Origin: Streptomyces sp. NRRL S-244
GTDB lineage: Bacteria > Actinomycetota > Actinomycetes > Streptomycetales > Streptomycetaceae
Assembly (NCBI RefSeq): GCF_000717915.1
Contig: NZ_JOCX01000013.1
Span: 151,872-215,871 of the forward strand
Length of the DNA: 64,000 nt
Direction of reading: 5' to 3'
Position numbers and translations under genes: made by a program. Positions within the stretch are counted from its first letter, which is position 1. Each line of letters opens with the position of its first letter. Below the pieces are notes generated by a model. It ran no database searches. It was not told the DNA's origin and saw only the letters and a list, made by a program, of their open reading frames with translations. Below, in pieces: positions 18,851-27,484 of the stretch.

Positions 18851-20032
18851 TCAGTCGAGCACGGCCGTGACCGTCCCCGCGCCGACGGTCCGCCCGCCCT
18901 CGCGGATCGCGAAGCCGAGCCCCGACTCCAGCGGTACGTCCCGCCCGAGCTCGACGGTCATCGCGACCGTCTCCCCCGGCCGGGCCACCCCGGCCGTCCC
19001 CAGGTCCACGTCCCCCACCACGTCCGCGGTGCGGATGTAGAACTGCGGCCGGTACCCGGACGCCAGCGGGGTGCTCCGCCCGCCCTCCCGCGCGGAGAGC
19101 ACGTACACCTGCGCGGTGAAGCGGCGCCTCGGTACGACGCTCCCGGGTGCGGCGACCACCTGCCCGCGGCGGACGCCGTCCCGCGGCACCCCGCGCAGCA
19201 GCAGCGCGACGTTGTCCCCGGCCTCGGCGGACTCCATCGGCTTCCCGAAGGTCTCCAGACCCGTGACCACGGTCTCCACGGCCTCGCCGTCGCCGCCGAG
19301 GATGCTCACGCGGTCGCCCGTGCGGACGCTGCCGCGCTCGACGGCACCGGTCACGACCGTCCCGCGCCCGGTGATGGTCAGCACGTTCTCCACCGGCAGC
19401 AGGAAGGGCGCGTCCGTGTACCGCACCGGCATCGGCACGTACGTGTCCACGGCGTCGAGCAGTGCCTCGATCGCCCCGGTCCAGCGGGGGTCGCCCTCCA
19501 GCGCGCCGAGTCCGGAGACCCGTACGACCGGAGCGCTGTCCCCGCCGTAGCCGTTGGCGGTGAGCAGCTCGCGGACCTCGAGCTCGACCAGGTCGGTGAG
19601 CTCGGGGTCCCCGGCGTCGGCCTTGTTGAGCGCGACGACGATGTGGTCGACGCCGACTTGCCGGGCGAGGAGCACGTGCTCGGCGGTTTGCGGCATGACC
19701 CCGTCGAGCGCGGAGACGACGAGGATCGCGCCGTCGAGCTGGGCGGCGCCGGTGACCATGTTCTTGACGTAGTCGGCGTGCCCGGGCATGTCGACGTGGG
19801 CGTAGTGCCGGGTGTCGGTCTCGTACTCAACGTGCGTGAGGTTGATGGTGATGCCGCGCCGGGCCTCCTCGGGGGCCCGGTCGATGCGGTCGAACGGCAC
19901 GAAGGAGGCGCCGCCGCGCTCGGCGAGGACCTTGGTGATGGCGGCGGTGAGGGTGGTCTTGCCGTGGTCGACGTGACCCATGGTGCCGATGTTCAGGTGC
20001 GGCTTGGTGCGCACGAAGGCCGTCTTGGCCAT
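18851..20032 (-). CDS. tuf3: second elongation factor Tu (tuf3-type, divergent)
   Basis: A full-length, 393-residue EF-Tu, the GTPase that delivers aminoacyl-tRNA to the ribosome. G1 is GHVDHGKT (19-26), G3 is DMPGH (81-85) and G4 is NKAD (136-139). Compared with ordinary EF-Tu it has no cysteine at all: Cys of DCPGH is Met and Cys of NKCD is Ala. The loop after G4 is one residue shorter, and position 160 is Asn where Tyr is usual. It stands outside the rpsG-fusA-tuf1 operon. These traits match the tuf3 paralogue of Streptomyces, which from memory is linked to stringent conditions and inhibitor resistance. AGGGAAGAC-type signal GGGAAG precedes ATG 20032. Confidence 0.93.
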   Translation of the reverse strand: MAKTAFVRTKPHLNIGTMGHVDHGKTTLTAAITKVLAERGGASFVPFDRIDRAPEEARRGITINLTHVEYETDTRHYAHVDMPGHADYVKNMVTGAAQLDGAILVVSALDGVMPQTAEHVLLARQVGVDHIVVALNKADAGDPELTDLVELEVRELLTANGYGGDSAPVVRVSGLGALEGDPRWTGAIEALLDAVDTYVPMPVRYTDAPFLLPVENVLTITGRGTVVTGAVERGSVRTGDRVSILGGDGEAVETVVTGLETFGKPMESAEAGDNVALLLRGVPRDGVRRGQVVAAPGSVVPRRRFTAQVYVLSAREGGRSTPLASGYRPQFYIRTADVVGDVDLGTAGVARPGETVAMTVELGRDVPLESGLGFAIREGGRTVGAGTVTAVLD

Positions 20033-20333
20033 GATGTCTTCCCGAGTGCTTCCGAAGCTGGATACGGGACCCCTGGAGCGAACCGACCCTCCCCCTGTGG
20101 GGTCCGCCGGACGGTCCGGGAAGGGTCAGCTTCGTGCGCCGTCGAATGCGGCGAAGGCAGTTGCCTCAGAGGTTTCGAACGCCTCGGAGAGGAAGGCCTC
20201 GAAGAGGAAGAAGAGGAAAGCGGCAGCCTTCGGCGCGTCCGCGACTGCGGACGGCGCTGCGGGGAAGGCGTACCGGGACATGCCCCAGATCCTGCCCGAC
20301 CGTCCCCGCCGCGTCGAATGATTTACCGCGCGC
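20033..20333. other. tuf3 upstream region with two opposed small reading frames
   Basis: This 300-base stretch has no assignable gene. The minus strand, reading toward tuf3, has an open frame of 51 codons from ATG at about 20282 to a stop near 20127; its product is Phe/Ala-rich (AFLFFLFEAFLSEAF). The plus strand can encode a Lys/Arg-rich tail (KASKRKKRK) in the same DNA. Both have moderately high third-position G/C, so composition does not decide. It may be a leader for tuf3 regulation or a basic small protein; see findings. Confidence 0.35.
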
Positions 20334-21050
20334 TCAGAGGTTCTTGAGGGCTTCGCGGACGGACAGGGGTGACAGGGCGTCCCGTTCCGCCCCGACGAAG
20401 GCGCGGACCGCCTCCGGGTCCGTCTTCGCGTACTCGCGCAGCGCCCAGCCGATGGCCTTGCGGATGAAGAAGTCCGGGTGGCCGCTCTGGCGGCGGCAGT
20501 ACGCGAAGAGGCGTCCGGCGTCCGTCGCCGACTTGTAGCGCAGCTGGTGGAGGAGGGCGGTGCGGGCGAGCCAGAGGTCCTCGTCCCCGATCCACTCGTC
20601 CATCACGGCCGTGAGCTCCGGGTCGGCGGCCACGAGCGGGCCGGCCGCGTGCGCCGCGAGGAGGTCGACGGTGTCCCACCACGGGACGGTGACGACCAGC
20701 CGGCGCACCACCGGCAGGAAGCCGGAGGAGCAGACCCGGACGTGGCGGCGCAGGTAGTCCACCGCGAAGTAGTGGTACTCGCGCTCCGGGAGCTCCCAGC
20801 ACCGCAGCACGAGCGCCGTGACGTCCGCCTCCGCCGGCTCGGCGCTCTGCCGGGTCACGGCTTTCGACAGTTCGCGCCGCAGCGGGGTGCGGATGCCGAG
20901 GAAGGGTGCGACGTCCTTCATGTACGCGGCCATGGACCGGGCCCGCTCGGGGTCGGCGGCCGCTCCGTACGCCGTCGTGAGGCGGTCCACGAGGGTGTCC
21001 GCGAGGGCGCTGCGCGGGACCTTCGGGGGTCGCTGGTCGTTCGGCCGCAT
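20334..21050 (-). CDS. DNA alkylation repair protein (AlkD-like)
   Basis: The 238-residue product is all-helical in appearance and matches the HEAT-like-repeat DNA glycosylase family, which removes 3- and 7-alkylated purines. Markers include MAAYMKDVAPFLGIRTPLRREL at the N-terminus, WELPEREYHYFAVDYL, TVPWWDTVDLLAAHAAG and AIGWALREYAKTDPEAVRAF. The WDTVD segment contains the conserved Asp of the binding cleft. It is divergent from the VTT protein gene with about 50 bases between them. Confidence 0.92.
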   Translation of the reverse strand: MRPNDQRPPKVPRSALADTLVDRLTTAYGAAADPERARSMAAYMKDVAPFLGIRTPLRRELSKAVTRQSAEPAEADVTALVLRCWELPEREYHYFAVDYLRRHVRVCSSGFLPVVRRLVVTVPWWDTVDLLAAHAAGPLVAADPELTAVMDEWIGDEDLWLARTALLHQLRYKSATDAGRLFAYCRRQSGHPDFFIRKAIGWALREYAKTDPEAVRAFVGAERDALSPLSVREALKNL

Positions 21051-21099
21051 GAGGCCCAGATTACGGCGCGACGCCGCATTCGTCGGTTAGTCTCCCCGG

Positions 21100-21825
21100 A
21101 TGTCCCTCCTCCTCGCGCCGTGGACCCGGCTGGCGCTGCTCGTCGTGCTGCTGGCGGCGGCCGGCGTGTGCGTCGTGCTGTACGAGCCCCAGCGCATCCT
21201 GTCGGAGGGCCTGCCCCCGGGGCTCCCGGTCGGCGCGGCGGTCCTGCTGTTCGCGGCCGCGTACGGAGTGGGCACGGCGGCCCTGGTGCCGCGCCCGCTG
21301 CTCAACCTCGCGGCCGGAGCCGTCTTCGGGATCCCCTTCGGCCTGGCCTCGGCGGTCGGCGGATCGGTCATCGGCGCCGGGATCTCCTTCGGGCTGGGCC
21401 GGGCGATGGGCCGGGACGCCGTACGGCCGCTGCTGCGCGGCCGCTGGCTCCAGGCGGCCGACGACCAGCTGGCCCGGCACGGCTTCCGCTCGATGCTGGC
21501 GGTCCGGATCTTCCCGGGCCTGCCCTTCGCGGTCGCCAACTACTGCGCGGCGGTGTCCCGTTGCGGCTGGCTGCCCTTCCTCCTCGCGACGGCGATCGGA
21601 GTCGTCCCGAACACCGCCGCGTACGTGGTCGCGGGCGCGAGCGCCTCCTCCCCGGACTCCCCGGCCTTCCTCGCCTCCTTCGGCTTCATCACCGTCTCCG
21701 TGGTGGCGGCCGGGGTCGTCGGATGGCGCAAGAGGCACCGGCTGGCGCCCGTACCGGCGTGCGAAACGCACGATCCGGTGCCCGTGTACCCCCCTGTGGT
21801 CAGCGCCGCTCCCCACGGGCCCTAG
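21100..21825 (+). CDS. TVP38/TMEM64 (VTT) family membrane protein
   Basis: A 241-residue polytopic protein. GAVFGIPFGLASAVGGSVIGAGISFGLGR and RIFPGLPFAVANYCAAVSR are the two conserved halves of the VTT domain, related to DedA and the eukaryotic lipid scramblases TMEM41/VMP1. A role in moving phospholipid or isoprenoid carriers is inferred from the family. The gene ends about 50 bases before uppP on the same strand, but a separate promoter for uppP is possible. Confidence 0.88.
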   Translation: MSLLLAPWTRLALLVVLLAAAGVCVVLYEPQRILSEGLPPGLPVGAAVLLFAAAYGVGTAALVPRPLLNLAAGAVFGIPFGLASAVGGSVIGAGISFGLGRAMGRDAVRPLLRGRWLQAADDQLARHGFRSMLAVRIFPGLPFAVANYCAAVSRCGWLPFLLATAIGVVPNTAAYVVAGASASSPDSPAFLASFGFITVSVVAAGVVGWRKRHRLAPVPACETHDPVPVYPPVVSAAPHGP

Positions 21826-21873
21826 CATCGGACCCGAACTGTCCGACGATCACAAGGACGAGCACACCCCGAC

Positions 21874-22752
21874 ATGAGCTGGTTCGAATCCCTAATCCTC
21901 GGTCTCGTCCAGGGGCTTACGGAGTTCCTCCCGATCTCCTCCAGCGCCCATCTCCGGCTGACCGCGGCATTCGCCGGCTGGCAGGACCCGGGCGCGGCCT
22001 TCACCGCGATCACGCAGATCGGCACCGAGGCTGCCGTGCTGATCTACTTCCGCAAGGACATCGCGCGGATCATCTCCACCTGGTTCCGCTCGCTGTTCAA
22101 CGCGTCGCTGCGCTCCGAGCAGGACGCCAAGATGGGCTGGCTGGTGATCGTCGGATCGATCCCGATCGGTGTCCTCGGCGTCGCGTTCAAGGACCAGATC
22201 ACGGGCCCGGCCCGTGATCTGCGGCTGACCGCCACCACCCTGATCGTGATGGGCGTCGTACTCGGCATCGCGGACCGGCTGGCCGCCCGCGACGAGGAGG
22301 GGGGCCGGCACCGCGCCATCCGCGAGCGCAAGACGCTCAAGGAACTGGGCGTCAAGGACGGCCTGATCTTCGGTCTCTGCCAGGCGATGGCCCTGATCCC
22401 GGGCGTCTCCCGCTCCGGTGCGACGATCTCCGGCGGTCTGCTGCTGGGCTTCACGCGTGAGGCGGCCGCCCGCTACTCGTTCCTGCTCGCCATTCCGGCC
22501 GTACTGGCCTCGGGTGCGTTCGAGATCAAGGACGTGGTCGAGAGCCCGGGTCACATCACCTGGGGGCCGACGATCTTCGCGACGGTCATCGCGTTCTTCG
22601 TGGGCTACGTCGTCATCGCGTGGTTCATGAAGTTCATCTCCAGCAAGAGCTTCATGCCCTTCGTGATCTACCGGATCGCCCTGGGCGTCGCGCTGTTCGT
22701 ACTGATCGGCATGGGCGTGCTCAGCCCGTTCGCCGCCGAGTCGGCCGGCTGA
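21874..22752 (+). CDS. uppP: undecaprenyl-diphosphatase UppP (BacA)
   Basis: This 292-residue integral membrane enzyme dephosphorylates undecaprenyl pyrophosphate to recycle the lipid carrier for peptidoglycan synthesis and confers bacitracin tolerance. LGLVQGLTEFLPISSSAHL near the N-terminus contains the catalytic (E/Q)xxxE motif, and ALIPGVSRSGATI is the conserved PGxSRSGAT motif. Length and helix pattern are normal for the family. It is followed by a hairpin terminator. Confidence 0.96.
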   Translation: MSWFESLILGLVQGLTEFLPISSSAHLRLTAAFAGWQDPGAAFTAITQIGTEAAVLIYFRKDIARIISTWFRSLFNASLRSEQDAKMGWLVIVGSIPIGVLGVAFKDQITGPARDLRLTATTLIVMGVVLGIADRLAARDEEGGRHRAIRERKTLKELGVKDGLIFGLCQAMALIPGVSRSGATISGGLLLGFTREAAARYSFLLAIPAVLASGAFEIKDVVESPGHITWGPTIFATVIAFFVGYVVIAWFMKFISSKSFMPFVIYRIALGVALFVLIGMGVLSPFAAESAG

Positions 22753-22783
22753 CACCGCCGCCGCTCACCGCTTCGCGTGAACC

Positions 22784-22817
22784 GGAGGCCGTTCGGGAAC
22801 GTTCCCGGGCGGCCTCC
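22784..22817 (+). terminator. hairpin terminator after uppP
   Basis: The stem GGAGGCC/GGCCTCC encloses a further perfect palindrome, CGGGAAC/GTTCCCG. It begins about 30 bases after the uppP stop codon and separates it from the small gene at 22877. Confidence 0.75.
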
Positions 22818-22876
22818 GCGTCGTTGTGCCTGAAGAGACCTGAACAGACCGGAAGGCAAACAGCAGGGGGTGTCCC

Positions 22877-23053
22877 GTGGGTCGAGTGGTGCTGGAGCGG
22901 TTTCCGGCCGGAAGTCCGAGGGGAAGCTGGCCCGCCGAGGAGTACGCGGCGGAGCGGATGCGCGAGGGCGTGCCCGCCGAGGTGGTGATGGACCTGGCCA
23001 CCGACGCGTTCCTCGTCGTGGTCCGGCAGCGGGAGGCGCATTCCGGTCACTGA
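22877..23053 (+). CDS. small conserved hypothetical protein, 58 residues
   Basis: A short frame starting at GTG 22877, with AGGGGGTG just upstream as ribosome site. The product begins VGRVVLERFPAG and contains EEYAAERMREGVPAEVV and DLATDAFLVVV. Codon third positions are almost all G or C, supporting coding. It looks like a small helical cytoplasmic protein; I recognise no family with a function. It follows the uppP terminator and precedes a SnoaL-like gene, with no evident operon partner. Confidence 0.7.
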   Translation: MGRVVLERFPAGSPRGSWPAEEYAAERMREGVPAEVVMDLATDAFLVVVRQREAHSGH

Positions 23054-23122
23054 TCCACCGCGCGCCGGTCCGGACCGCGCACGCCCCTTGGCGTCGCCGC
23101 CCCGCGCCCCCACACTGACCCG

Positions 23123-23593
23123 ATGACGCAGCGTGTGGACCTCGCCACGGTCATGGACCGGATGGCGATCGACGAGGTGGTCACGGGGTACGCGGTGGCC
23201 GTGGACGACGGCGACTGGGCGGCGTACCGCGCGCTGTTCACCCCCGCCGGGCGGGCCGACTACGGCTCGGCGGGCGGTATCGAGGGCCCGGCCGCCGAAG
23301 TCGCGGACTGGCTCGCGGAGACGATGAAGCTCTTCCCGGTGCGCCAGCACCTCATCGTCAACCGGCTGATCCGGCTGGAGGACCGGGGCGGCTGGCCAGG
23401 CGACCGGGCCGAGGTACGGGCGGACTTCCTCAATCCGATGCGGCTCGCCGGGCCGGAGTTCGACGGTTCGGTGACCGCGCCGAACTTCGTGGCCGCCGGG
23501 CGCTACACCTTCGCCCTCGCCCGCACGTCCGACGGCGGCTGGCTGCTCACCCGCGTCACCGTCCACGAAAAATGGCGGCACATGACCGCGTAG
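23123..23593 (+). CDS. SnoaL-like / NTF2-fold protein
   Basis: The 156-residue protein has the NTF2-like cone fold. MDRMAIDEVVTGYAVAVDDGDWAAYRALFTP is the typical N-terminal helix pair and start of the first strand, and VRQHLIVNRLI and GGWLLTRVTVHEKW follow. Members include polyketide cyclases, dehydratases and binding proteins; catalytic residues are not obvious here. It lies 65 bases before lnt on the same strand, with a separate ribosome site for each. Confidence 0.82.
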   Translation: MTQRVDLATVMDRMAIDEVVTGYAVAVDDGDWAAYRALFTPAGRADYGSAGGIEGPAAEVADWLAETMKLFPVRQHLIVNRLIRLEDRGGWPGDRAEVRADFLNPMRLAGPEFDGSVTAPNFVAAGRYTFALARTSDGGWLLTRVTVHEKWRHMTA

Positions 23594-23657
23594 CCGTTGA
23601 CCCTGCTCGGGCGGCCGTCCGGACGGCCCTGTTCCACACTGGAAGCGGAGGCACGCC

Positions 23658-25265
23658 ATGGTCGCGAAGCGGATCCCGTACCAGCGGCGTGCGGCGGCCG
23701 CGGTCGCCGCCGGAGCGCTGCCGTGCCTCGCCTTCCCCGCCCCCGCGCTCTGGTGGTTCGCGTACGTCGCCCTCGTGCCCTGGATGCTGCTGCTGAGGTC
23801 GGCGCCGACCGGGCGGCGCGCGGCCCTGGAGGGGTGGCTCGGCGGCGCCGCCTTCATCGTCGCCGTCCACCACTGGCTGCTGCCCAGCCTGCACGTGTTC
23901 CTGCTGCCGGTGGCGGCCCTGGTGGGGCTGCTCTGGATCCCCTGGGCCCTGCTGGTGCGGGAGTTCCTCGGCGGGACCCCGGATCCGGGCCGGGCGGCGG
24001 CCGCGCTGCTCCTCGTACCGGCGGGCTGGCTGCTGTCCGAGCTGGCCCGGTCCTGGCAGGGGCTGGGCGGGCCGTGGGGGCTGCTGGGGGCCAGCCAGTG
24101 GCAGGTGCCGCCCGCGCTGCGGCTCGCGTCGGTGGGCGGGGTGTGGCTGGTGAGCCTGCTGGTGGTGGCGGTGAACTGCGCGCTGGTGCTGCTGATATCC
24201 GTACCGGGGGCACGGGTTCCGGCGGTGGCCGGGGTGACGGGGTGCGTGGTGCTGACGGGGGCGGTGTGGCTGTGGGTGCCGCGGCCCGAGGTGTCGGGCG
24301 CGCTCCGCGTGGCCGTCGTACAGCCGGGCCTGGTGGCGGACGGCCCGAACAGCGCGGAGCAGCGGTTCTCCGCCGGGGAGCGGCTGACGCGGACGCTGGC
24401 CGGGCAGCGGGTGGACCTGGTGGTGTGGGGCGAGAGCAGTGTCGGGGCCGACCTGGCCGCGCGCCCGGACCTGGCCCGGCGGCTGGCCGTGCTGTCCTCC
24501 GAGGTCGGGGCTCCCCTGCTGGTCAACGTCGACGCCCGGCGGCCGGCGGGCCCGGTCGCGGGACCGGTCCCGGGACCGGTCGCCTCGGCCGCCACGACGT
24601 CCGCGGGCGGCATCTACAAGAGCTCCGTCCTCGTCGGCCCGGGCGGGCCGACCGGGGACCGGTACGACAAGATGCGCCTGGTCCCCTTCGGCGAGTACGT
24701 ACCGGCCCGGTCGCTGCTCGGCTGGGCCACCTCGGTCGGCAAGGCCGCCGGCGAGGACCGCCGGCGCGGCGCGGAGCCGGTCCTGATGAACCTGCCGGGG
24801 CGGCCCGGTGTCCGGATCGGCCCGCTGGTCTGCTTCGAGTCGGCCTTCCCCGACATGAGCCGCCGCCTCACCCGCGACGGGGCCGCCCTGCTGGTCGCCC
24901 AGTCGGCCACGTCCAGCTTCCAGCACACCTGGGCCCCGGCGCAGCACGCCTCGCTCGCCGCCCTGCGCGCCGCCGAGGACGGCCGCCCGATGGTGCACGC
25001 CACCCTCACCGGGATCAGCGCGGTGCACGGCCCGTCCGGCGAGCGGATCGGCCCGGCGCTGCCCACCTCCGCGCGCGCCGCGCAGGTGTACGAGGTCCCG
25101 CTCTCCCGCGGCTCGACGTTCTACGTCCGCTTCGGGGACTGGCCCGTGGGCGCCTGCCTCGCGCTGCTGGCGGCGTATTGCGCGGTCGAGGGGGTCAGGT
25201 CGCTCGGGCTCAGGAAGCCTGCTCCAGAGCCGACGACACCACCCGCTCGCACAGCTCGTGGGTGA
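23658..25265 (+). CDS. lnt: apolipoprotein N-acyltransferase
   Basis: A 535-residue membrane enzyme that adds the third acyl chain to lipoproteins. The N-terminal 210 residues form a multi-helix membrane domain. The C-terminal nitrilase-type domain carries the catalytic triad: Glu259 in VVWGESS, Lys338 in RYDKMRLVPFGEY and Cys392 in LVCFESAFP. In Streptomyces there are often two Lnt copies, so this may be one of two. The last 56 bases overlap the convergent oxidoreductase gene. Confidence 0.93.
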   Translation: MVAKRIPYQRRAAAAVAAGALPCLAFPAPALWWFAYVALVPWMLLLRSAPTGRRAALEGWLGGAAFIVAVHHWLLPSLHVFLLPVAALVGLLWIPWALLVREFLGGTPDPGRAAAALLLVPAGWLLSELARSWQGLGGPWGLLGASQWQVPPALRLASVGGVWLVSLLVVAVNCALVLLISVPGARVPAVAGVTGCVVLTGAVWLWVPRPEVSGALRVAVVQPGLVADGPNSAEQRFSAGERLTRTLAGQRVDLVVWGESSVGADLAARPDLARRLAVLSSEVGAPLLVNVDARRPAGPVAGPVPGPVASAATTSAGGIYKSSVLVGPGGPTGDRYDKMRLVPFGEYVPARSLLGWATSVGKAAGEDRRRGAEPVLMNLPGRPGVRIGPLVCFESAFPDMSRRLTRDGAALLVAQSATSSFQHTWAPAQHASLAALRAAEDGRPMVHATLTGISAVHGPSGERIGPALPTSARAAQVYEVPLSRGSTFYVRFGDWPVGACLALLAAYCAVEGVRSLGLRKPAPEPTTPPARTARG

Positions 25266-26115
25266 GCAGCGCGTCGCGGGCGCTGAGCGTCTTGCCCGCC
25301 GCGACGGACTCCAGGAAGGCGTCCACGACCTGCTCGATGCCGCGCTGGCGGGCGACCGGAACCCAGTCCCCGCGGCGCCGCACGGTCGGCTGGCCGCGGT
25401 GGTCGATGATCTCGGCGAGGTTGACGACCTGACGCTTGGTGTCCTGCCCCGACACTTCGAGGACCTCCTCGGTGGAACCGGACAGCCGGTTCATGATCCC
25501 GAGCGCGGTGAAGCCGGGGCCCGACATCTGGAGGACGACCTGGTGCATCAGCCCGCCCTGGACCTGGGCCCGGACGTCGATGTGGTCGGCCTCGCCGGGG
25601 AGCAGGAAGCGCAGGGTGTCGACGACGTGGATGAAGTCGTCGAGGACGAAGGTCCGCGGGTCCTCGGGCAGCCCGACCCTGTTCTTCTGCATGACGATCA
25701 GGTCCCGCGGGTGTTCGGCGCACTGCGCGTAGCCGGGCGCGTGGCGGCGGTTGAAGCCGACGGCGAGCGAGACCCCGCGCTCCTCGGCGAGTTCCACGAG
25801 CCGCCGCGAGTCGTCGAGCTCGTAGGCGAGCGGCTTGTCCACGTACGTCGGCACGCCCGCTTCGAGCAGCCGCGCCACGATCTCGGGGTGAACGGCCGTC
25901 GGGGCGTGCACGAACGCCGCGTCGAGTCCCTCGGCCAGCAGTCCGTCGAGGGCCGTGTGGCGGCGGCCGGCCGGGACGTGGTGGATCTCCCCGATCCGCT
26001 CCAGCGTGGCCGGGGTTCGGGTCTGCAGGTGCAGTTCCACGCCCGGGCGGGCGGTGAGGACGGGCAGGTACGCCTTCTGGGCGATGTCGCCGAGTCCGAT
26101 GACGCCGACCTTCAC
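25210..26115 (-). CDS. Gfo/Idh/MocA family oxidoreductase
   Basis: A 301-residue NAD(P)-binding protein. GVIGLGDIAQKAYLPVL is the dinucleotide fold, and VPTYVDKPLAYELD contains DKP, the usual EKP motif with Asp. RDLIVMQKNR and DDFIHVVDTLRFL (family His-containing segment) are in the C-terminal half. The family mostly oxidises sugars, inositols or related polyols; the substrate is unknown. It has its own promoter region shared with the divergent DinB-like gene. Confidence 0.9.
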   Translation of the reverse strand: MKVGVIGLGDIAQKAYLPVLTARPGVELHLQTRTPATLERIGEIHHVPAGRRHTALDGLLAEGLDAAFVHAPTAVHPEIVARLLEAGVPTYVDKPLAYELDDSRRLVELAEERGVSLAVGFNRRHAPGYAQCAEHPRDLIVMQKNRVGLPEDPRTFVLDDFIHVVDTLRFLLPGEADHIDVRAQVQGGLMHQVVLQMSGPGFTALGIMNRLSGSTEEVLEVSGQDTKRQVVNLAEIIDHRGQPTVRRRGDWVPVARQRGIEQVVDAFLESVAAGKTLSARDALLTHELCERVVSSALEQAS

Positions 26116-26197
26116 CGGGAACCTCCAGGTAGATCCTTCTGGGACTTCCGCAGCTTAATCCCTGGTGGCGGGGCCCGCGTTCGCCGAGGATGGCGCC

Positions 26198-26722
26198 ATG
26201 ACCACGACCACCGGATCCCACCGCACCGAGCCCTCCACCACCGCGAACGAGCGGGAGATGCTGGACGGCTGGCTCGATTACCACCGCGCCACCCTCGCCT
26301 GGAAGTGCGAGGGCCTCGGGGCCGAGCAGCTGGGCCGCGCCCCGCTCGCCCCGTCCGAGCTGAGCCTGCTGGGCCTCGTACGGCACATGGCGGAAGTGGA
26401 GCGGTACTGGTTCCGGGAGATCATGCTGGGCGAGGACCTCCCCGAGCTGTACTGCACGCAGGAGGACCCGGACGGGGACTTCCACTTCGGCCCCGGGGAC
26501 ACCTGGGCCGAGGCCGAGCAGACCTGGCAGACCGAGATCGAGCTGGCGCGGCAGGCCGCGACGGGCCGTTCGCTGGACCTGGTGTCGGATCCCGAGAGCC
26601 ACCACCGCGGCGAGACGTTCAGCCTGCGCTGGGTCTACACGCACATGATCGAGGAGTACGCGCGCCACAACGGGCACGCGGACCTGCTGCGCGAGCAGAT
26701 CGACGGCGCCACGGGCGACTGA
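26198..26722 (+). CDS. DinB superfamily protein (DUF664 type)
   Basis: A 174-residue four-helix-bundle protein. WLDYHRATLAWKCEGLGAEQL and LGLVRHMAEVERYWFREIM provide one metal-ligand histidine, and YTHMIEEYARHNGHADLLRE supplies others. This matches the DinB_2/mycothiol-dependent enzyme fold, which in actinobacteria includes metal-dependent thiol transferases. Despite the name it is unrelated to the polymerase dinB at 53.6 kb. ATG 26198 starts 32 bases after an in-frame upstream alternative with weaker support. Confidence 0.87.
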   Translation: MTTTTGSHRTEPSTTANEREMLDGWLDYHRATLAWKCEGLGAEQLGRAPLAPSELSLLGLVRHMAEVERYWFREIMLGEDLPELYCTQEDPDGDFHFGPGDTWAEAEQTWQTEIELARQAATGRSLDLVSDPESHHRGETFSLRWVYTHMIEEYARHNGHADLLREQIDGATGD

Positions 26723-26872
26723 CGCGGGCCGCGCACGAGCCGCACACCGGTCGCACGGCGGCCGCCGCGCGCAGGTGACGGCCGGGTGTCCGGCGGATGC
26801 CCGTCACCCGTGCGGGGTCATTTTCGGCTCCGGGTTTTCGCAACGGGGTCCTCGCACAGCAGAGTTGCGCGA

Positions 26873-27448
26873 GTGCATCCAACGCGAACCACGACAAAGC
26901 TGCTGCTCGGAGTCGCCTGTGCCGTCTCGGCCGTCTCCGGCTGCGTGAATGTGACACCCGCCCCGATGCAGCCGGCGGCCGCCCCCGGTACGGCCGCTCC
27001 ACCGCCCCGGCACGATCCGCGCGGCCGACCGGGTGCCGTGCCGGTGGAGGTTCAGGCGCCCGCCCTGGAGGCCCTGAAAGCGGTGCCCGGGCAGTCCGCG
27101 CAGCCGGCGGCCCCCCGTGGAGGCGGGGCGTCCGCGCCGCGCGGGGCAGCGGCTCCGACCGGCGCGGCGGGGGTGCCGGCCGCGGCCGCGGCCGCGGCCG
27201 CCCAGGAGGCCTCACGGGCCGTCCCGCCGGTGCCGGACATCCCTGAGCCGCGCCGGGGCGCCCGGCGCGGCTCAGGGGGCACGGGCGGCCGTCCGGAGCG
27301 GCCGGGGCCGGACGCGGAGGTTCCGCGCGAGGTGGTCAAGGAGCTGCCGGTCCGGCCATCGGACGTGTGCGCGCTGGGCCGCCGGCACGGGCGCTGGCAC
27401 CCGGACAGCCCGGAGGCCCGTATCTGCGCGGGCGTCCACGAGGGCTGA
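26873..27448 (+). CDS. Ala/Pro-rich putative lipoprotein
   Basis: A 191-residue product from GTG 26873. The signal peptide TKLLLGVACAVSAVSGC ends in a lipobox (VSGC). The body is low-complexity Pro/Ala/Arg/Gly, including an Ala run encoded by repeated GCGGCC near 27178-27206. A conserved-looking C-terminal tail, VCALGRRHGRWHPDSPEARICAG, contains a Cys pair and is the best candidate for a folded part. A perfect 17-bp hairpin lies inside the coding region at 27241-27277. Function is unknown. No operon partner is evident. Confidence 0.7.
   Translation: MHPTRTTTKLLLGVACAVSAVSGCVNVTPAPMQPAAAPGTAAPPPRHDPRGRPGAVPVEVQAPALEALKAVPGQSAQPAAPRGGGASAPRGAAAPTGAAGVPAAAAAAAAQEASRAVPPVPDIPEPRRGARRGSGGTGGRPERPGPDAEVPREVVKELPVRPSDVCALGRRHGRWHPDSPEARICAGVHEG
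27241..27277. repeat. perfect 17-bp inverted repeat inside a coding region
   Basis: Arms 27241-27257 and 27261-27277 are exact reverse complements with a 3-base loop. The DNA encodes Arg/Gly/Pro residues of the lipoprotein. It is as stable as a typical intergenic terminator here but lies mid-gene. Confidence 0.9.
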
Positions 27449-27484
27449 GCCGCCGATCCACTGCGCGGGCGGGCCTCCGAGCCG

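Noticed and set aside
23556..25028. Long minus-strand frame opposite lnt
   Set aside because: It is antisense to a well-defined enzyme and consists of low-complexity Arg/Gly/Pro sequence.
26198..26722. DinB-like gene being a DNA polymerase
   Set aside because: Its fold is the unrelated four-helix DinB superfamily; the true polymerase gene is at 53555-55039.
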